Positions 22,410 through 34,283 of a stretch of 64,000 nt of DNA are shown here, one piece after another. Every line of letters begins with the position of its first letter. Position 1 is the first letter of the stretch. Made by a program: the position numbers and the translations under genes. The DNA comes from Aspergillus flavus (Eukaryota > Ascomycota > Eurotiomycetes > Eurotiales > Aspergillaceae), in the NCBI RefSeq assembly GCF_009017415.1, contig NC_092409.1:1984001-2048000 (forward strand), written 5' to 3'. Under the pieces are notes generated by a model. The model was given only the letters and a program-made list of their open reading frames with translations. It was not told the DNA's origin and did no database searches.

Positions 22410-24552
22410 TCATATCCTAAGGACGAAAAAAGTATTGGTAATCGAAGATGGTTTCCGGTTAATCGCTCTTCTGCACCTTTCCAATCACCCGGGGAGGGAG
22501 GGGGGGGGTGAAGCGATATAGTACAATAAGTAGAAGGCAGACTGAGAGGGTGAGAAAAAGCCATGGACGAGGAGGTATGCCTTGATGAGACATACCTTGA
22601 AGTTTCGCTTTAGACGAAGGTCAGGTGACGGCTGGGGTGTGATACTTCTAGAAGAAAAGAAGGTACGCGGAGAATATTTATTTACCCCGTAGTTGCTTGT
22701 TGTAGAGTAGAAGCGCCCTTGAGGTGATTTCTGGTGTGAGTACAAAGTGAAAGGAATTAACAAGGAAACGCAAGATTCGGTGCCCGCTTTGCAGTTAACA
22801 GACGGACATGTAAATGCATAAAAATCCTGTCCAAGAAGCCTTGAGCTCCATACCCAATATATAAAAATGGCCGTTGCCGTATATATCCAGAGATGGCGAA
22901 GAAAAACCCAGTCCAGCAAGTGATAGGTATGGAGCTGGGCGTCGATAGCTTCCGACTCTGAAGGGGCAAGTTATCCGCATGTCTATACGGAGTATATTAC
23001 AATACCTTACCGATCAGGATGGAAGCAACAGGTAGGCTTGGCAGCTTCAGTACCAGTACCTTCCACAAAACATCTCAGTACTGTATTTGGCTCATAGCTA
23101 TTGCAGTGCTACTACTACCAGTAAGTAACCCAGGAACTTACAGGGTATAGTTAAAAATGTATTTAGAATACATCATAGTACCGATGTAGGAATAGTTGCT
23201 ACTTATAGTTCTCTGTCATAAACATTTACACCAACCAAACTATGTATGAATACTTGTGATCTAATAGAAATACATAGTAAGTTAGTAACTATATACTAGT
23301 CAGATAGTACAGTCTTGCTAGTAATTATTGGACCTAGAGCTATGAAGTTTCTATCAATCTTCTATATTCAACAAACTATAGTATTAAACTTGCATTAAAT
23401 AAATGTACTCGTTTGGAATAGATATATAAATATATATCCAAAATTATAGAACGATTATCATATCACTAGGTAAATTCTATTGCTTCATGGACTATACTAA
23501 CGAAGTACAATGTGGATCATAATTAGATTCTCTCTTATTGAACAAGAGGAAAAGAAAGATATAGATATTATTACAATCATAAGACCCAATGAAGACTCTC
23601 ACTATGTAAATATATTTCAATGATTGTTTATTATAGCTGACTATAGTTTAGGTTTATTATATATGTTAACAATTACTTTTACCCTCGTATATTATTTTTA
23701 TTTAATAATAAGTAAGTAAATAGCTAGATTTTGGTGTAGAATAGCCAATACTTCCGCCACTGTATCTATGCCCCACAAGGCACAAAGGCACCAACTATTT
23801 ATGTAGCCACTGTTCCCGTGTCCCCAGCGTTCGCATTGCATCGCGCCGGCTTCCATCTTCAAACAACTCACTTACCTACAATCTCACTCTTTGTTTGCAC
23901 CGATATGATCAGATCCACCCTTAGAACTCTCTCTCAATAGGGCCTGTTGGATATCCATATGTCACTCAGTTTCTGATTGTATTGTACAAATTGGTTCTGA
24001 TTCACTCCAGCTCCCCGCTTTTGTGCTTTCCAACTCTAATATCTCCCAGACGGTCTTGACCCTAGATGCTCCGTAATACCTTTTATCTTAACTGTGACCA
24101 TTAACCCGAAGAGTTGCATTTTCTTAATTGTCACAAATTCGCTTTCGACTGGCCTATTTGCAAACGTCATTGCCTCAGCTGGAAGCAAGTTGATTATCCA
24201 GAGAAGGCCCTTGGCTTTCTCTCTATCTCTGTCTTTCTTTGGCGCCCTGCGACTTACCTCGTCGCTCAATTGAATATACACGCGTGACAAACCTGACCTT
24301 GGGAAACCATCGCAAATACCTTTGAATACCGCTACGTCCGCCGAGTCGAGATATTCCCCCGCTTCGAATGGGCATACATGGCATTGCGCTGAACCCCAGA
24401 TTCAGACGTAGGATATATCGTCTGCTTCCCTTCCTGCCCCACTCGCTATTTCGAACCCGAAAAAGCACCGCCATCAGGCCGTCGCCTTTACTGCGCAGAG
24501 GGTGAAGGAGGGGAGGGCTTTATAGAACAAAATCTCCACTACGCGTCCAGAC
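22410..24552. other. Divergent promoter region ATG22 / MED14, with AT-rich core
   Basis: 2.1 kb. The part at about 23150-23740 is strikingly AT-rich with few CpG, bounded by normal sequence; one TACGGAGTA at 22986. No open frame over 100 codons except antisense non-ATG frames at 22485-22980. May be a decayed element or simply an AT-rich spacer. Confidence 0.55.
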
Positions 24553-27500
24553 ATGCCGGGGGTCGTCATGGATAATACAAATATTGGTGGAGCCGGACAA
24601 GGGTCAGCTATTCATGATTCAAGAAACGGTATGCCGTCTTTGACACCGAATATCAATCGAAATTCCGCCTTTGGCGACTCACATGTGGGACGAGTTCATA
24701 TCAATGGTATGACGAAAAATGCGGTTGACCCCAGTCAAGCGGAAGACGCGTCTACGGTCAATATTAAATCGACTAAATCCATGGAGTTGCCGGAGTTGCC
24801 ACACATAACGCAAGGCTTTTTCCCATTCTCGAAGTTGATCAGTAGGTCTGTGCAACAATCCTGGAATGATCTTTCCGACTTGATCACGGAGATGGCAGAC
24901 ATCAAAGTCTCACCTCAAGAACAAAATTCTTTGCAATTGCCCGCCAGTGGCAAGTCCTTTGGAAACCAGAGCCCAGAAAATTTACGGAAGAAAGCACGGA
25001 TCCTTGACTTTGCACACGCTAAGCGCGCAGAGTTCATCAAACTCCTTGTCTTATCTCAATGGAGCCGACAAGCAGCTGATGTTAGCAAGCTAATTGACCT
25101 TCAAAACTTTATCCGTACTCGTCACCAGGCCTACATGGGCGCACTGCAAGGGATTGGTGATATGAAGCGAGATCTGGTACAAGCCCAAGTAGCTAATCCG
25201 GATTTAACAACGGCTCTCGAAGTCTTGTCCAAGGGTAAAGTATCTTCCATGTCAGATGTGCGCTTCATCCTTCTTATAATATATTTTGATATTGACGTTA
25301 ACTTGTTTATGTTTAGCTTGGGTATAAACCGCCTAGATCGTTGACTGGCAAAGACACGCTCAAAAGATTGCAGAAAATCAATAGGATTATAAGTGTGAGA
25401 TTAGCATTGTACGATTCAGTCCCTCGCGCCTTTCATTCATATAGCATCCATGACGGCCGAGTCACATTTGTTGTGCCAAACGAATTTGAACTTGATCTTT
25501 CAATCGGGCAAGAAGACGAATCTTCTCAGTTATATTTTGTCGACATACGGTTTCTCTTCAACCCATCGTCACCGAATCTTAAGGGTCGAATATTCAACGA
25601 ATTCGATGTCAAGATCAACGACGCCCTTCGAAACAACGGCCTTTCTGGATGTTTCGATTTATTGCATAGTCTCGTTCTCACTAACAAGATCAACATACTC
25701 TTTAAGCAGGCTATGGAATTGGCACGAGGCCTCTGGTACGATGTCTTGCGGGTTGAGCTTTTGCATCGAACTCTTGTTGTACATTATTGGACGCAAAAAG
25801 CTGGAGCTAAAAGTTGGCTAGAGATTGGGATCAAGAGCGGTAGAATATGCGGTGAGAATGATAGCTACAGGCATCCTAACTTGGGCTTGCGCTGGATAAG
25901 AGACGGCCAAGAAGTCGACAGCGAAGAGATCGAGTTCAACACGAAAAGCCTCTCTATGGAGTCTATTCTGCGAAGCGTCATTGCGCTGCATATTTCTCAC
26001 ATACTCTCCTCGGCCTACTGCATCATAAGCGAAAGTCTACTTTACTCTGCCGGCAGATTATCCCTGCAGGCTCAATTGACAAGAACTGAGCCTGGAGACT
26101 GTGGACTGACTATCCAACTTACGGAGTCCAGGCATCTTAGTGTTTCTATTGAGCCGATGTCGGGAGCAAGCATTATATCAGCTACTCCCAGCGCTCAGGA
26201 GCGACTTGACAATGATCGCAGCTCTGACAAATCTTCCGCCGAGGATATAGCGGCGCGTGTTGCGCGACTTCGGTGTATGGCTGCGATAGATGAAATTGAA
26301 TCGAACGTCAAGATGTTGGGCTTCGAAACAGTGAATCCCAGAAGTTTAAAGATCGATTTCCGAAGACTGTTTCCGAACAATGTTTTGCGGTTTTCTTTTT
26401 TCTGGCATCATCTCTGGGAACGTAACTGGATTGTAGCAGCAACAAGCAGCATGGACGGTGACAACTGGTGGGTGGTGCAACTTCAGACGACAACGACAGC
26501 AGAAAGTCATTCAGTCTTTGATGCAAGCACACATATCTCGTCTACTCTTCGTTCAGCCCAGGCTATAAGCGGTTCATTCTTTCATGTGAACCAGAATATC
26601 GGCTACCCCTCGTTTGCAGATTTGGGGCATTATCTTTCTGGGATATTAGCAGTTCATACCAATGCGCGCTATTTAGCGGACCTACAAACCGTTGACTTCT
26701 ATCCTCCTCTACAACGACTGGTGATTGAACCAAACCTTCAAGTCCCCGAGATCTTCATGCGTTATGAAGCGGCGAATATTCCCGAAGTGTTCCGGATAGC
26801 CTTACCTAGTGGGCTAAAAAGTAGGGTTCGTACCAAAGGCACGATCCGCCTCGCGTTTCATGGGGTAGATCCTTGCAAGAAGGTTGCCACTATAGTCGCT
26901 TATGGGAATTTATTAATACCAATCAAAGCTTTCAGCGCTTTGAATTCAACCAGGGACCATTCGCTGGTTTTCCAAAAGAGAGGTACTGGCTTTGCTATCC
27001 GCCTGCTGGCCCCGCCAGGTCGTCCTGTCATACCCAAACTCATGGAAAATTTGCAAAGACTTGATTGCATCTTGTCAATTTTCGAGTGCCTTCAGCGAAA
27101 GAAAATGGAAACCCGATCTCTGTCGCTGTCACATGTCACTTTTGCCTATGGCCCCGAGAAAGACCTGCTCGCCACCCTGAAAATCGAAACATCCATGCCG
27201 TCAAGTTCTATGGAGCTTGATCCTATTTTTCTTGCGTCTCGAACTAAATCATTGTTCCACTTGCGCTTAGGCCTATCTTTTGAATTTCCAAACCCACATC
27301 GTCGCATCCAGAAATCCATTGAATCCACATTGAATCACAGCACCACAGACGCGGGTCTAGACACTGTTGCTGAACTTCTCTTGCTTACACTTCCATTAAT
27401 GCGAGCCCTAGACCAGATCTTGATGAATCCGTCTAACAGGCAGCCACTAAGGGTGCAAGTGACTGTCCGTAACGCGAAGACATTTCAGATTCACTACCCT

Positions 27501-27935
27501 GGCCAAAGCTTCCGCTTCCAATTAGTTGCCACTCATCACCTCAGTCACATGGTCTGGATACTGAAAGAGCTAAGCAGCCCTAAGGAAAGATCAAGCCAAG
27601 ATCAGCTCAAGTTGAGGCTTCGAGAAAGGTTATATAATTCCAAGGGCGATGGCTGGAGAGGCCTGGGTAATGGAGTTGTCGCTGAGACTGGCAAAGTTGG
27701 GAATCTTCTGACGGAGCTCGACAGATGTTTCGAGGCTAGCAGTACTCCAGGTTTGACTCCCGAAGTGAAAGCCAGCGGCTCGAAGAGTTTTAGTCAACAG
27801 TTGACGGCAGAAAATGGAAACGTTGAAGGCACGCTCAGTGAATCAGCAACATTGATCCCTACGCCAAATGCTACAAGTACTCGGCACAAGACTGGTGACA
27901 CAACGCAGAACGCGGACATTATTATGATTGATTAG
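24553..27935 (+). CDS. MED14: Mediator complex subunit 14 (Rgr1)
   Basis: Exons 24553-25257 and 25317-27935 join in phase 0 to 1107 aa. After a disordered N terminus, [18 protein letters not shown] marks the start of the Med14 N-terminal domain; the junction [14 protein letters not shown] restores the conserved stretch, with the intron using GTGCGC and TTTAG. Further Med14 features are [31 protein letters not shown] and a long alpha/beta C-terminal part. Med14 is the backbone that joins the head, middle and tail modules of Mediator and is essential for RNA polymerase II transcription. Length fits Eurotiomycete orthologues. An ACGCGT lies 7 bp before the ATG, possibly by chance. Confidence 0.92.
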
Positions 27936-28679
27936 AGTCGCAAAGCTTTCTCAACCTCTTAACATATTCGATTGCCTCGTCACGTGCCACTGTATTTTTG
28001 AATTATCTCCTCCTAACGGTTTTGTCTCTCCCTGGGTTCAGGATGTGTCGCGACCGCCGCGATTGTAGCTATGTGTACAATGATTTGATTTACATGATTT
28101 ATCTTCTTACCCAGCGGTTTTTTCCCTTGGGATTCTACCTATTATAGGAGTGATTCTCGCTGGCGCTATATCCTGGAAGGAGATTTCCGTTATGAGCTCG
28201 ATCAACGAAATTAATGCATTGTGTTAGCTTCCTATGGCAAAGTCTCTCAGAATTAAGGCGTTAGTTACGGGGGGTTGTACTTTCTTTACTTTCAGTTTCA
28301 CCGTTTGTCATGCTGTATTATTATCCATTCTTTGCCGTTTACGGGCAATTTTGCGGGCAATTTTGCTTCCAATGACTAGTTTTTGAATTATTATAAACGT
28401 CATTAGCACTTTGTTGAATACATCGAGTTTAAAATTTGACACATACGGCACCGTCTTGTTTCCGTCACTAGAAAACATAGATCCTGTCAACCTCTGCTAC
28501 AGCTCAAAAAGTCCCGCAAGGTTTATATCTAGCCGCAGCATTGGATGGAAATTGAATTGTTACATGGTTCCAATAGTTATGTACTACATAGTCCAGTCTT
28601 GCTCTGTCACGAGTTAAGTAAGAACCCAGACGCGCAAATATGGATGTGGTCATTATTTATTATCCCCATCCTGATGAAT
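27936..28679. other. Intergenic region between convergent MED14 and DPB2
   Basis: 744 bp, AT-rich around 28280-28440. Two short antisense open frames but nothing supportable as a gene. Confidence 0.6.
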
Positions 28680-30938
28680 CTAGTAGCGCAACTCTCTCAC
28701 CTTTCCTCGGTTTTTGGAAACATCATATTCAATCCACCTCACGGAAGACAAGTCACCTTCTGGAATAAGCTTCCCGGGATTCATTACATGGCATCCTTCA
28801 TAAGTCATACAAAAAGGCGCCGCTTCAGGATCGGCTAGAATGAAGCTTGAGGGTAATGGGTACAGCTGCAAGGAGGACGCATAGTCCCATAAGACGGGTC
28901 GCAACGAGAGTGGGAAAGGCGACATAGTGCCCTGATCCAGAATAGTTTTGACTAGCTTTCGCGACATATTGACTGCAGAAGGCATCGGATAGGATTCAGC
29001 TCCTATTCGTGGCGTCTGGGTCTCAATGTAGCCTTCAGGTGATACGGAACTCTTTTGGTTATCCATCCCTTCATCCATTACTGTAGACCTATCAGCATTC
29101 TGTCCAATGCTCACTGCGCTGCGCCTCAGCCGCCCTGAAATGTCATCGCGGATTATAGCGATGTCATGGACCGGTCCAAAAAGGGTGATCCGTGAGGGAT
29201 TCGTAGTCCAGATAGCTTCGCCAATGGGTTCGGATAACTGAGATCGGTCTGACTCAGCATTCGCCATAGCAAATGCACGCTTCACTCTTGAAGTGAACAG
29301 TTCAGGAACAGCTTGACGTGGGATAGCAGAAGCAGCACCAGCTGAAAAGGCAGATGGCCAGGGGTCGTTGTCGCCCGGCACAAAAACAAACGTAGAGTGC
29401 TGTAGCAGAGATGGGAATTCAGATAGTCCCATAGCGAGCGAGTCAAAGTATTCCTTGTACTCAATACCAGCTGCCTGGCCGCCACCGTTGATCATGGCTT
29501 TCTGAACAAAATTCCCGATTAGAACAAAAACGATTGGACGTTCTCTCGGTGCTAAGTCATTATAAAAGCCGAACAGCCTCTTCAGTGCGTCCACCGTCTT
29601 CACATGGTCAAGGTTGACCTCGCTCATGATTGCTATTTTCATGCAACGGGAGTCATCCGCACCCCCATGCAAGTTCTGTAGGCATCTCGCCTGGATATGT
29701 CTCATACGAGGTCCCCGTGCACGTTCGCTTCCAACCCCCAGAAAGTCTACCCAACCAAACCCCCCGCTAGAGCTCACTTCCCCCGTGGTCTGTCGACTTT
29801 TGGTCCCCAGTGACATTTCCCGTCTTTCGCAGGGAGGTCCACAAATAGAGACTCCGACGAATATACCTCCAATAGCACCTCCAACCCCAGTATTTCCACC
29901 CAAGGTCGACCCTTTCACGTTTTCTTCTTCTTCGTAGATCCCGTCGACGAGCACTATCATACCAGGCGCGAACCAAGCGCCATTCTCAGGTATCATCCGT
30001 GCATGACTCAGTTCCAAGGCGATACTCCCTGTCAAGTCGGTAAGGGACAAATCACCCGTTGGGGAAACTGAAAGCATGCCAAGAATCAAATGTGATGTGC
30101 CACTCCTGCCCAGCAGGTTTGCGACTGGAGTAAGCTTGTAGCATTTATTAGGAGCAAAAGACGATGAGGATCGGGATAATGAAGGTACGCTAGAAGAGCC
30201 TAGTGACAGTTGAAACGATTCATTTCGTAGTAAGCGCTGGTGAATCACATTATAACGATCCCGGAACAAGGCAGTCTTATGAGAGGGCTGCGGAAACAGA
30301 GAAGCCTTCGACTTTGCAACCTCGAAATATTTCTTGTCGGCGTTGTATGTTAGACGTGGAATATCAAATGCATCAACTACCTTGATCCAACTTCTCGGGT
30401 GAGAGGAAAGGTTCGAGTCCCCGTGTTCTCCATCTCCTAGGGTCGACGCTACAGAGGGAGACAAATGTAGATTGGGGTGCATGCTCTCCCTATTCCGAGA
30501 CGTACTCAAGGACACGCCATCTGTTGTAGGGGTCTTGCCAGCAACAACCCTACCCCCACTCATATTCCCTTCAACGGTTTGTAAAATCGTTTTAAGAGAG
30601 GCACCTTTGCCTTCTTCGACAATGACACCTCCTCCAGCCTTTTTCCAGCTTTTAGCCACTTCGTCCAATACTCGCTCTGCAAGGCCTTCTTCGCGCCATC
30701 CTGACCCGCAATTTTTGCCCACGAAGGTAGCTAGAGTCTGTAGTGCAGATGATGAAATCGTCAAGTTATGTTTCCGGGTGAATGTACGGAAAGCAACGGG
30801 CCGAAGGGTGGAGGGGGGAAGTAAAATTGGCAGTATAGACGTCCTCGTAAGAAGAAGATTGGATTTGTTTTTTCGCAAAGGGTGCGCGGGGGTCGCGAAT
30901 GCAGGAGATGATGAAGGGACCGGATCCGAGTCCATCAT
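28680..30938 (-). CDS. DPB2: DNA polymerase epsilon subunit B (Dpb2)
   Basis: Single exon of 752 aa starting MMDSDPVPSSSP; the second Met is an equally good start. The N-terminal 100 residues carry the small helical Dpb2 domain (ILPPSTLRPVAFRTFTRKHNL). The middle has the OB-fold (CYKLTPVANLLG, MLSVSPTGDLSLTDLTGSI). The C-terminal half is the inactive calcineurin-like phosphoesterase domain of B-subunits (PIVFVLIGNFVQK, FVFVPGDNDPWPS, PSRITLFG). It ends VRWIEYDVSKNRGKVRELRY, typical of the family. Dpb2 is the essential second subunit of the leading-strand polymerase and links it to the CMG helicase through GINS. The gene is head-to-head with a histone chaperone, with a shared promoter holding an MCB box. 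Confidence 0.95.
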   Translation of the reverse strand: MMDSDPVPSSSPAFATPAHPLRKNKSNLLLTRTSILPILLPPSTLRPVAFRTFTRKHNLTISSSALQTLATFVGKNCGSGWREEGLAERVLDEVAKSWKKAGGGVIVEEGKGASLKTILQTVEGNMSGGRVVAGKTPTTDGVSLSTSRNRESMHPNLHLSPSVASTLGDGEHGDSNLSSHPRSWIKVVDAFDIPRLTYNADKKYFEVAKSKASLFPQPSHKTALFRDRYNVIHQRLLRNESFQLSLGSSSVPSLSRSSSSFAPNKCYKLTPVANLLGRSGTSHLILGMLSVSPTGDLSLTDLTGSIALELSHARMIPENGAWFAPGMIVLVDGIYEEEENVKGSTLGGNTGVGGAIGGIFVGVSICGPPCERREMSLGTKSRQTTGEVSSSGGFGWVDFLGVGSERARGPRMRHIQARCLQNLHGGADDSRCMKIAIMSEVNLDHVKTVDALKRLFGFYNDLAPRERPIVFVLIGNFVQKAMINGGGQAAGIEYKEYFDSLAMGLSEFPSLLQHSTFVFVPGDNDPWPSAFSAGAASAIPRQAVPELFTSRVKRAFAMANAESDRSQLSEPIGEAIWTTNPSRITLFGPVHDIAIIRDDISGRLRRSAVSIGQNADRSTVMDEGMDNQKSSVSPEGYIETQTPRIGAESYPMPSAVNMSRKLVKTILDQGTMSPFPLSLRPVLWDYASSLQLYPLPSSFILADPEAAPFCMTYEGCHVMNPGKLIPEGDLSSVRWIEYDVSKNRGKVRELRY

Positions 30939-31417
30939 TACGCATTCACATGTATCTCAATAGTTGTGGATTATTGGCTTTTATGCCGTGGGCACCCTTT
31001 GACAAATTTTTGGCTAGGCGACAGGCCCTATAAGAATAAGTTGGACTTGCGTTATTTGTCGATCTCGCCGTGATCGCAGTATCAGTCGCCAGTGCTACTA
31101 AGCAAAACCCACAAGCGACGGCAATCTAGACTGGGACGCGTGATAAATTAAACAGAGTGAGTGGCGCGATTACTGACGCGACCCGCGCCCGTCTGGAAAT
31201 AAGGTCCGTCATCGAATGCCAAGAGATAGAACAACTATTTCCTTCTTTATCTTTTCGCGCTTGCACAACCCCTGGACCATTGTTCTTTTCTCTATTGGAT
31301 CTTAATTCTTGTTTCTCAGAAAACTACTTCGCTTGGTCTTTTTACTATCTTTAGCGCCCTATTCACTTTACCCCGTCATTCTTGGGAACGAGATACTTGT
31401 GACAACAGACCGCGGCA
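30939..31417. other. Bidirectional promoter DPB2 / NASP-type chaperone
   Basis: 479 bp between the start codons. Holds ACGCGT at 31136-31141 and further GACGCG and GGCGCG words near 31163-31180. Confidence 0.65.
31136..31141. promoter_or_regulatory. MCB box (ACGCGT) in shared DPB2/chaperone promoter
   Basis: Perfect MluI cell-cycle box near the middle of the divergent promoter; it could serve both the polymerase subunit and the histone chaperone at G1/S. Hexamer seen, function inferred. Confidence 0.5.
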
Positions 31418-32857
31418 ATGGCAGAGTATGACCATGCGGAAATGAGCGATGCACCGCTTCAAAGTGATAACGAATGTATGAGGGCGTACTTAGCAAACCT
31501 AACTGAGCGAGCTGCCGCCAAGGATGCTGTCAAAGATTTCAACGCTGCTGCTGAGCTTTATTCTGAGGCCACAGAGCTCCAGGCTAAGTTGAATGGGGAG
31601 TTGTCGCTTGACAATGCCGACCTATTATATTCCTATGGAAAATCTCTCTACAATGTTGCTGTGAGCAAGAGTGATGTTCTTGGTTCCAAAGTAGCCGGAG
31701 AGAGTCAGACACAGGTACATGATCCGTTCACTGTGAAAACTTTCTCGTCTGGGACAGCATCTGGAGGCGATAACCTTGTTCAGGATGCAATTTTCAATGG
31801 ACTAGCTCAGAAGGAGGTGCTTCCTGGAAAGGCACAATCCCAGAAGGTCGAGGACAAGCCATATTTTCAGTTCACAGGAGATGAGAATTTTGACGCCTCT
31901 GATTCCGACGAGGATCAAAGCGATGGTGACGAAGGTGCCGAAGAAGATGAAGATGACTTCGCCAATGCTTTTGAAGTCCTTGACCTCGCGCGCATACTCT
32001 ACCTCAAAAAATTAAACGCAACAGGAGAAGAACAACGTGGAAAAGGCAAAGCCGCAGATCTGCCTCCTCATATCAAACAAATTAAGGAGCGCCTTGCAGA
32101 TACATATGATCTCCAGGCTGAGATTTCGCTAGAAGCTGAACGTTTTACGGACGCAGTGACTGATCTCAGAACGGCACTTGATTTGAGACAATCTCTGTTT
32201 CCAATGGAGGATCCATCGATCGCCGAATGTCACTATAAGCTTTCGCTTGCTCTGGAATTCGCTTCTGTCAACAAGGAAGATGACAATTCTGCTGGTGGCA
32301 AGAGCGATAGGACGATCAATGAGCAAATGAGAAAGGAAGCGGCGAGCCAAATGGAAAAAGCGATTGAAAGCTGCCAAGTGAGAATGGCTCAGGAACAGAA
32401 GATATTGGATAATAATAGTGCCATGGAGGAAGACAAAGCAACCGCCATGAAGAGAAAAATAGCCAATGTGAAGGATATCATAGCAGACATGGAGCAAAGG
32501 GTAAGTTCCTCTCAACCATCCGAACCTCGATTCTCATCCTGAAACCACGGATATCTCACTGGCCTACAGCTTGTTGACTTGAAGCGTCCCCCGGTATCAC
32601 TCGAAGATAAGGAGGAGCAGAATGAAGCTATGTTGAAAGGTATCTTGGGTCAGATAATGGGGCAACCTCCTTCGGAGCAGATGGTACAGTTGGACAAAGC
32701 TACGAAGGGAGCTAATGATCTCTCTGCGTTTGTTAAACGGAGATCAGGTGGTAACCAACAACTGGTATCCACACAGAAGCGCTCAGCTCAGGAAAGTGAC
32801 CAGGAAAGAGATGTGAAAAGAACACGAGTCGGCAACAGAAATGGTTCCCCTTCCTAA
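31418..32857 (+). CDS. NASP/Hif1/Sim3-type histone chaperone (SHNi-TPR)
   Basis: Exons 31418-32500 and 32570-32857 give 456 aa. The N-terminal TPR (DFNAAAELYSEATELQAKL, ADLLYSYGKSLYNVAV) is followed by a strongly acidic insertion (DASDSDEDQSDGDEGAEEDED, about residues 160-185) and the SHNi-TPR block (PHIKQIKERLADTYDLQAE, LRQSLFPMEDPSIAECHYKL), then a coiled coil and a Lys/Arg-rich C terminus with a likely nuclear signal (KRTRVGN). An acid patch interrupting TPR repeats is diagnostic of the NASP family, which binds histones H3-H4 (Hif1) or CENP-A/Cnp1 (Sim3). Which client this one prefers cannot be told from sequence. It is divergent from DPB2. Confidence 0.92.
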
Positions 32858-33189
32858 GCATTCATATATTGATTATTGCCTTACTAACTGTCTTTCTTAT
32901 TGCTTCTGTGGGCGCTGAGAAATAACGAGTTAGCTCTCTACCACAAAAATTTGCAGAGACTACGGAATTACTTCAGGCAAAAAAGATGATACCCATTCCA
33001 ACAAATTTTCAGACTTATGGGAACCTTGGAAATGCACTTGAAATCGTTATAGCTTAAACATTACCATTAGAAAACTCTTTGCGGGGTCGCCCGCGCAGAT
33101 TCAGTCATAAAAAGCAACATGAGTAGCAGGGCATCAAGATGCCGCGATTGCTGAGAGAGAGAGTGTGTGTGAGTGAGAGTAAAAGTGCT
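32858..33189. other. Intergenic region between convergent genes
   Basis: 332 bp. A short (GA)-rich and (TG)-rich stretch near 33150-33180; nothing else. Confidence 0.6.
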
Positions 33190-33891
33190 TCAGGGCGTAA
33201 GGCCAAAAATCGAGGTATGACGATCCAATTTGCGGCTTCGCCGCCGTATAGCCAGACCAGGGCTCCAAACACCGGCAAACAGATCTTCGCATTCATCTTC
33301 GTCGTGACTATCAAACTCCACAAGATCGCCCGGTGTATCGATCTCAAGTTTGGCAGAAGTCATTGGCTTAGAAGATGCAAAAGGCTCGACATATGAAGCC
33401 GACTCCCATAAGGAGGACGTCATAGTCCGTTTAGTTTCCAAAATGAATTTGCCAACCTTGTAACGTTGCGCTTCTTCTTCAGCGGCAACATATTTCCACC
33501 CAAGAATATTCCCGCAGAAGGCACAACTGATATCACCAACTGTATGGGCACCTGTGACCAGTTGACGCGATACGGGTTTCTGCATTATGGTATTTGGGAG
33601 CGTTTCTGTCGGTGAGCACGTTGTACTGATGGCACAGGCGATAGGTTCCGCCGACACGAGATACGCGCGGCCATGGCGACCAGTGAACCCTTTGCTGATG
33701 ATCTGAGAAGTCAAACATAGGTCCGTTGCGCAACGAGAGCATTGAATATATGATACTTGGCCACCCAGGTATTTCTGGCAGCTCTCATCCATGGGCGAGG
33801 GTATGGTAGAGGGTCCGGTAGAGGACGAGCACCCCACATTGCGTTGTCGAGAACGGAACACGGTTGGTGGGAGAAGGAACTTGGGGAACAT
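33190..33891 (-). CDS. Yippee/Mis18-fold zinc-binding protein
   Basis: Single exon of 233 aa. The Yippee core has two zinc knuckles, C-S-R-C (in YIQCSRCATDL) and C-A-F-C (in DISCAFCGNILGWKYV), together with IISKGFTGRHGRAYLV, TGAHTVGD and YKVGKFILETKR, all hallmarks of the family. Compared with short animal Yippee proteins there is an insertion of about 20 residues between GRAYLV and RQLVTGAHT and a C-terminal extension with acidic (DSHDEDECEDLF) and basic (RRRSRK) patches. An intron in the insertion is possible but not needed. The molecular role of fungal Yippee proteins is largely unknown; relatives act in the CTLH/GID ubiquitin ligase (Moh1) and share a fold with cereblon and Mis18. Confidence 0.88.
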   Translation of the reverse strand: MFPKFLLPPTVFRSRQRNVGCSSSTGPSTIPSPMDESCQKYLGGQVSYIQCSRCATDLCLTSQIISKGFTGRHGRAYLVSAEPIACAISTTCSPTETLPNTIMQKPVSRQLVTGAHTVGDISCAFCGNILGWKYVAAEEEAQRYKVGKFILETKRTMTSSLWESASYVEPFASSKPMTSAKLEIDTPGDLVEFDSHDEDECEDLFAGVWSPGLAIRRRSRKLDRHTSIFGLTP

Positions 33892-34283
33892 AAAGAGTGC
33901 TAGTCTAATGCTGGTGTTTGATATTGTAGCTTTATTTTACCGATAGGAGGGTGTAGCTGAGATCTACTGAATCAAGGAATCGACTCGTTGCGCTTCGAGC
34001 AGGAAGTCAGTGTTAGTTGTAATGTCATACTGAGGTCATACCATACCGCCCTTGAGGGGAGTAACTTCCGCTCACTACCGAGTATACTGTCATAGAGATC
34101 ACCAATAGTATTTAAATCCATTATATTGTGCCCCACTGCCTGTACTAAGTAGAGTAACGATGTAGCCCCGTACATTGTGTTAAATCCACTATGAGCGCGG
34201 AAGGCAAGCCTTCCACCGTTAACCACTAATCTGACGACATACAATGTAATGTTTCAACTTGCTATAAATTGACCGTCGCACTG
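33892..34283. other. Intergenic region, Yippee promoter and antizyme 3' UTR
   Basis: 392 bp between tandem minus-strand genes. A 90-codon non-ATG frame here has no recognisable content. Confidence 0.6.

Noticed and set aside
22485..22980. Overlapping minus-strand frames of 61-144 codons
   Set aside because: Starts are non-ATG or unsupported, sequence is low-complexity, and the frames lie in the ATG22 upstream region.
24541..24546. ACGCGT just before the MED14 ATG as an MCB box
   Set aside because: Single copy only 7 bp from the start codon of a constitutive gene; probably chance.
33972..34244. 90-codon frame downstream of antizyme
   Set aside because: It lies in the probable antizyme 3' UTR, and its sequence has no family features.
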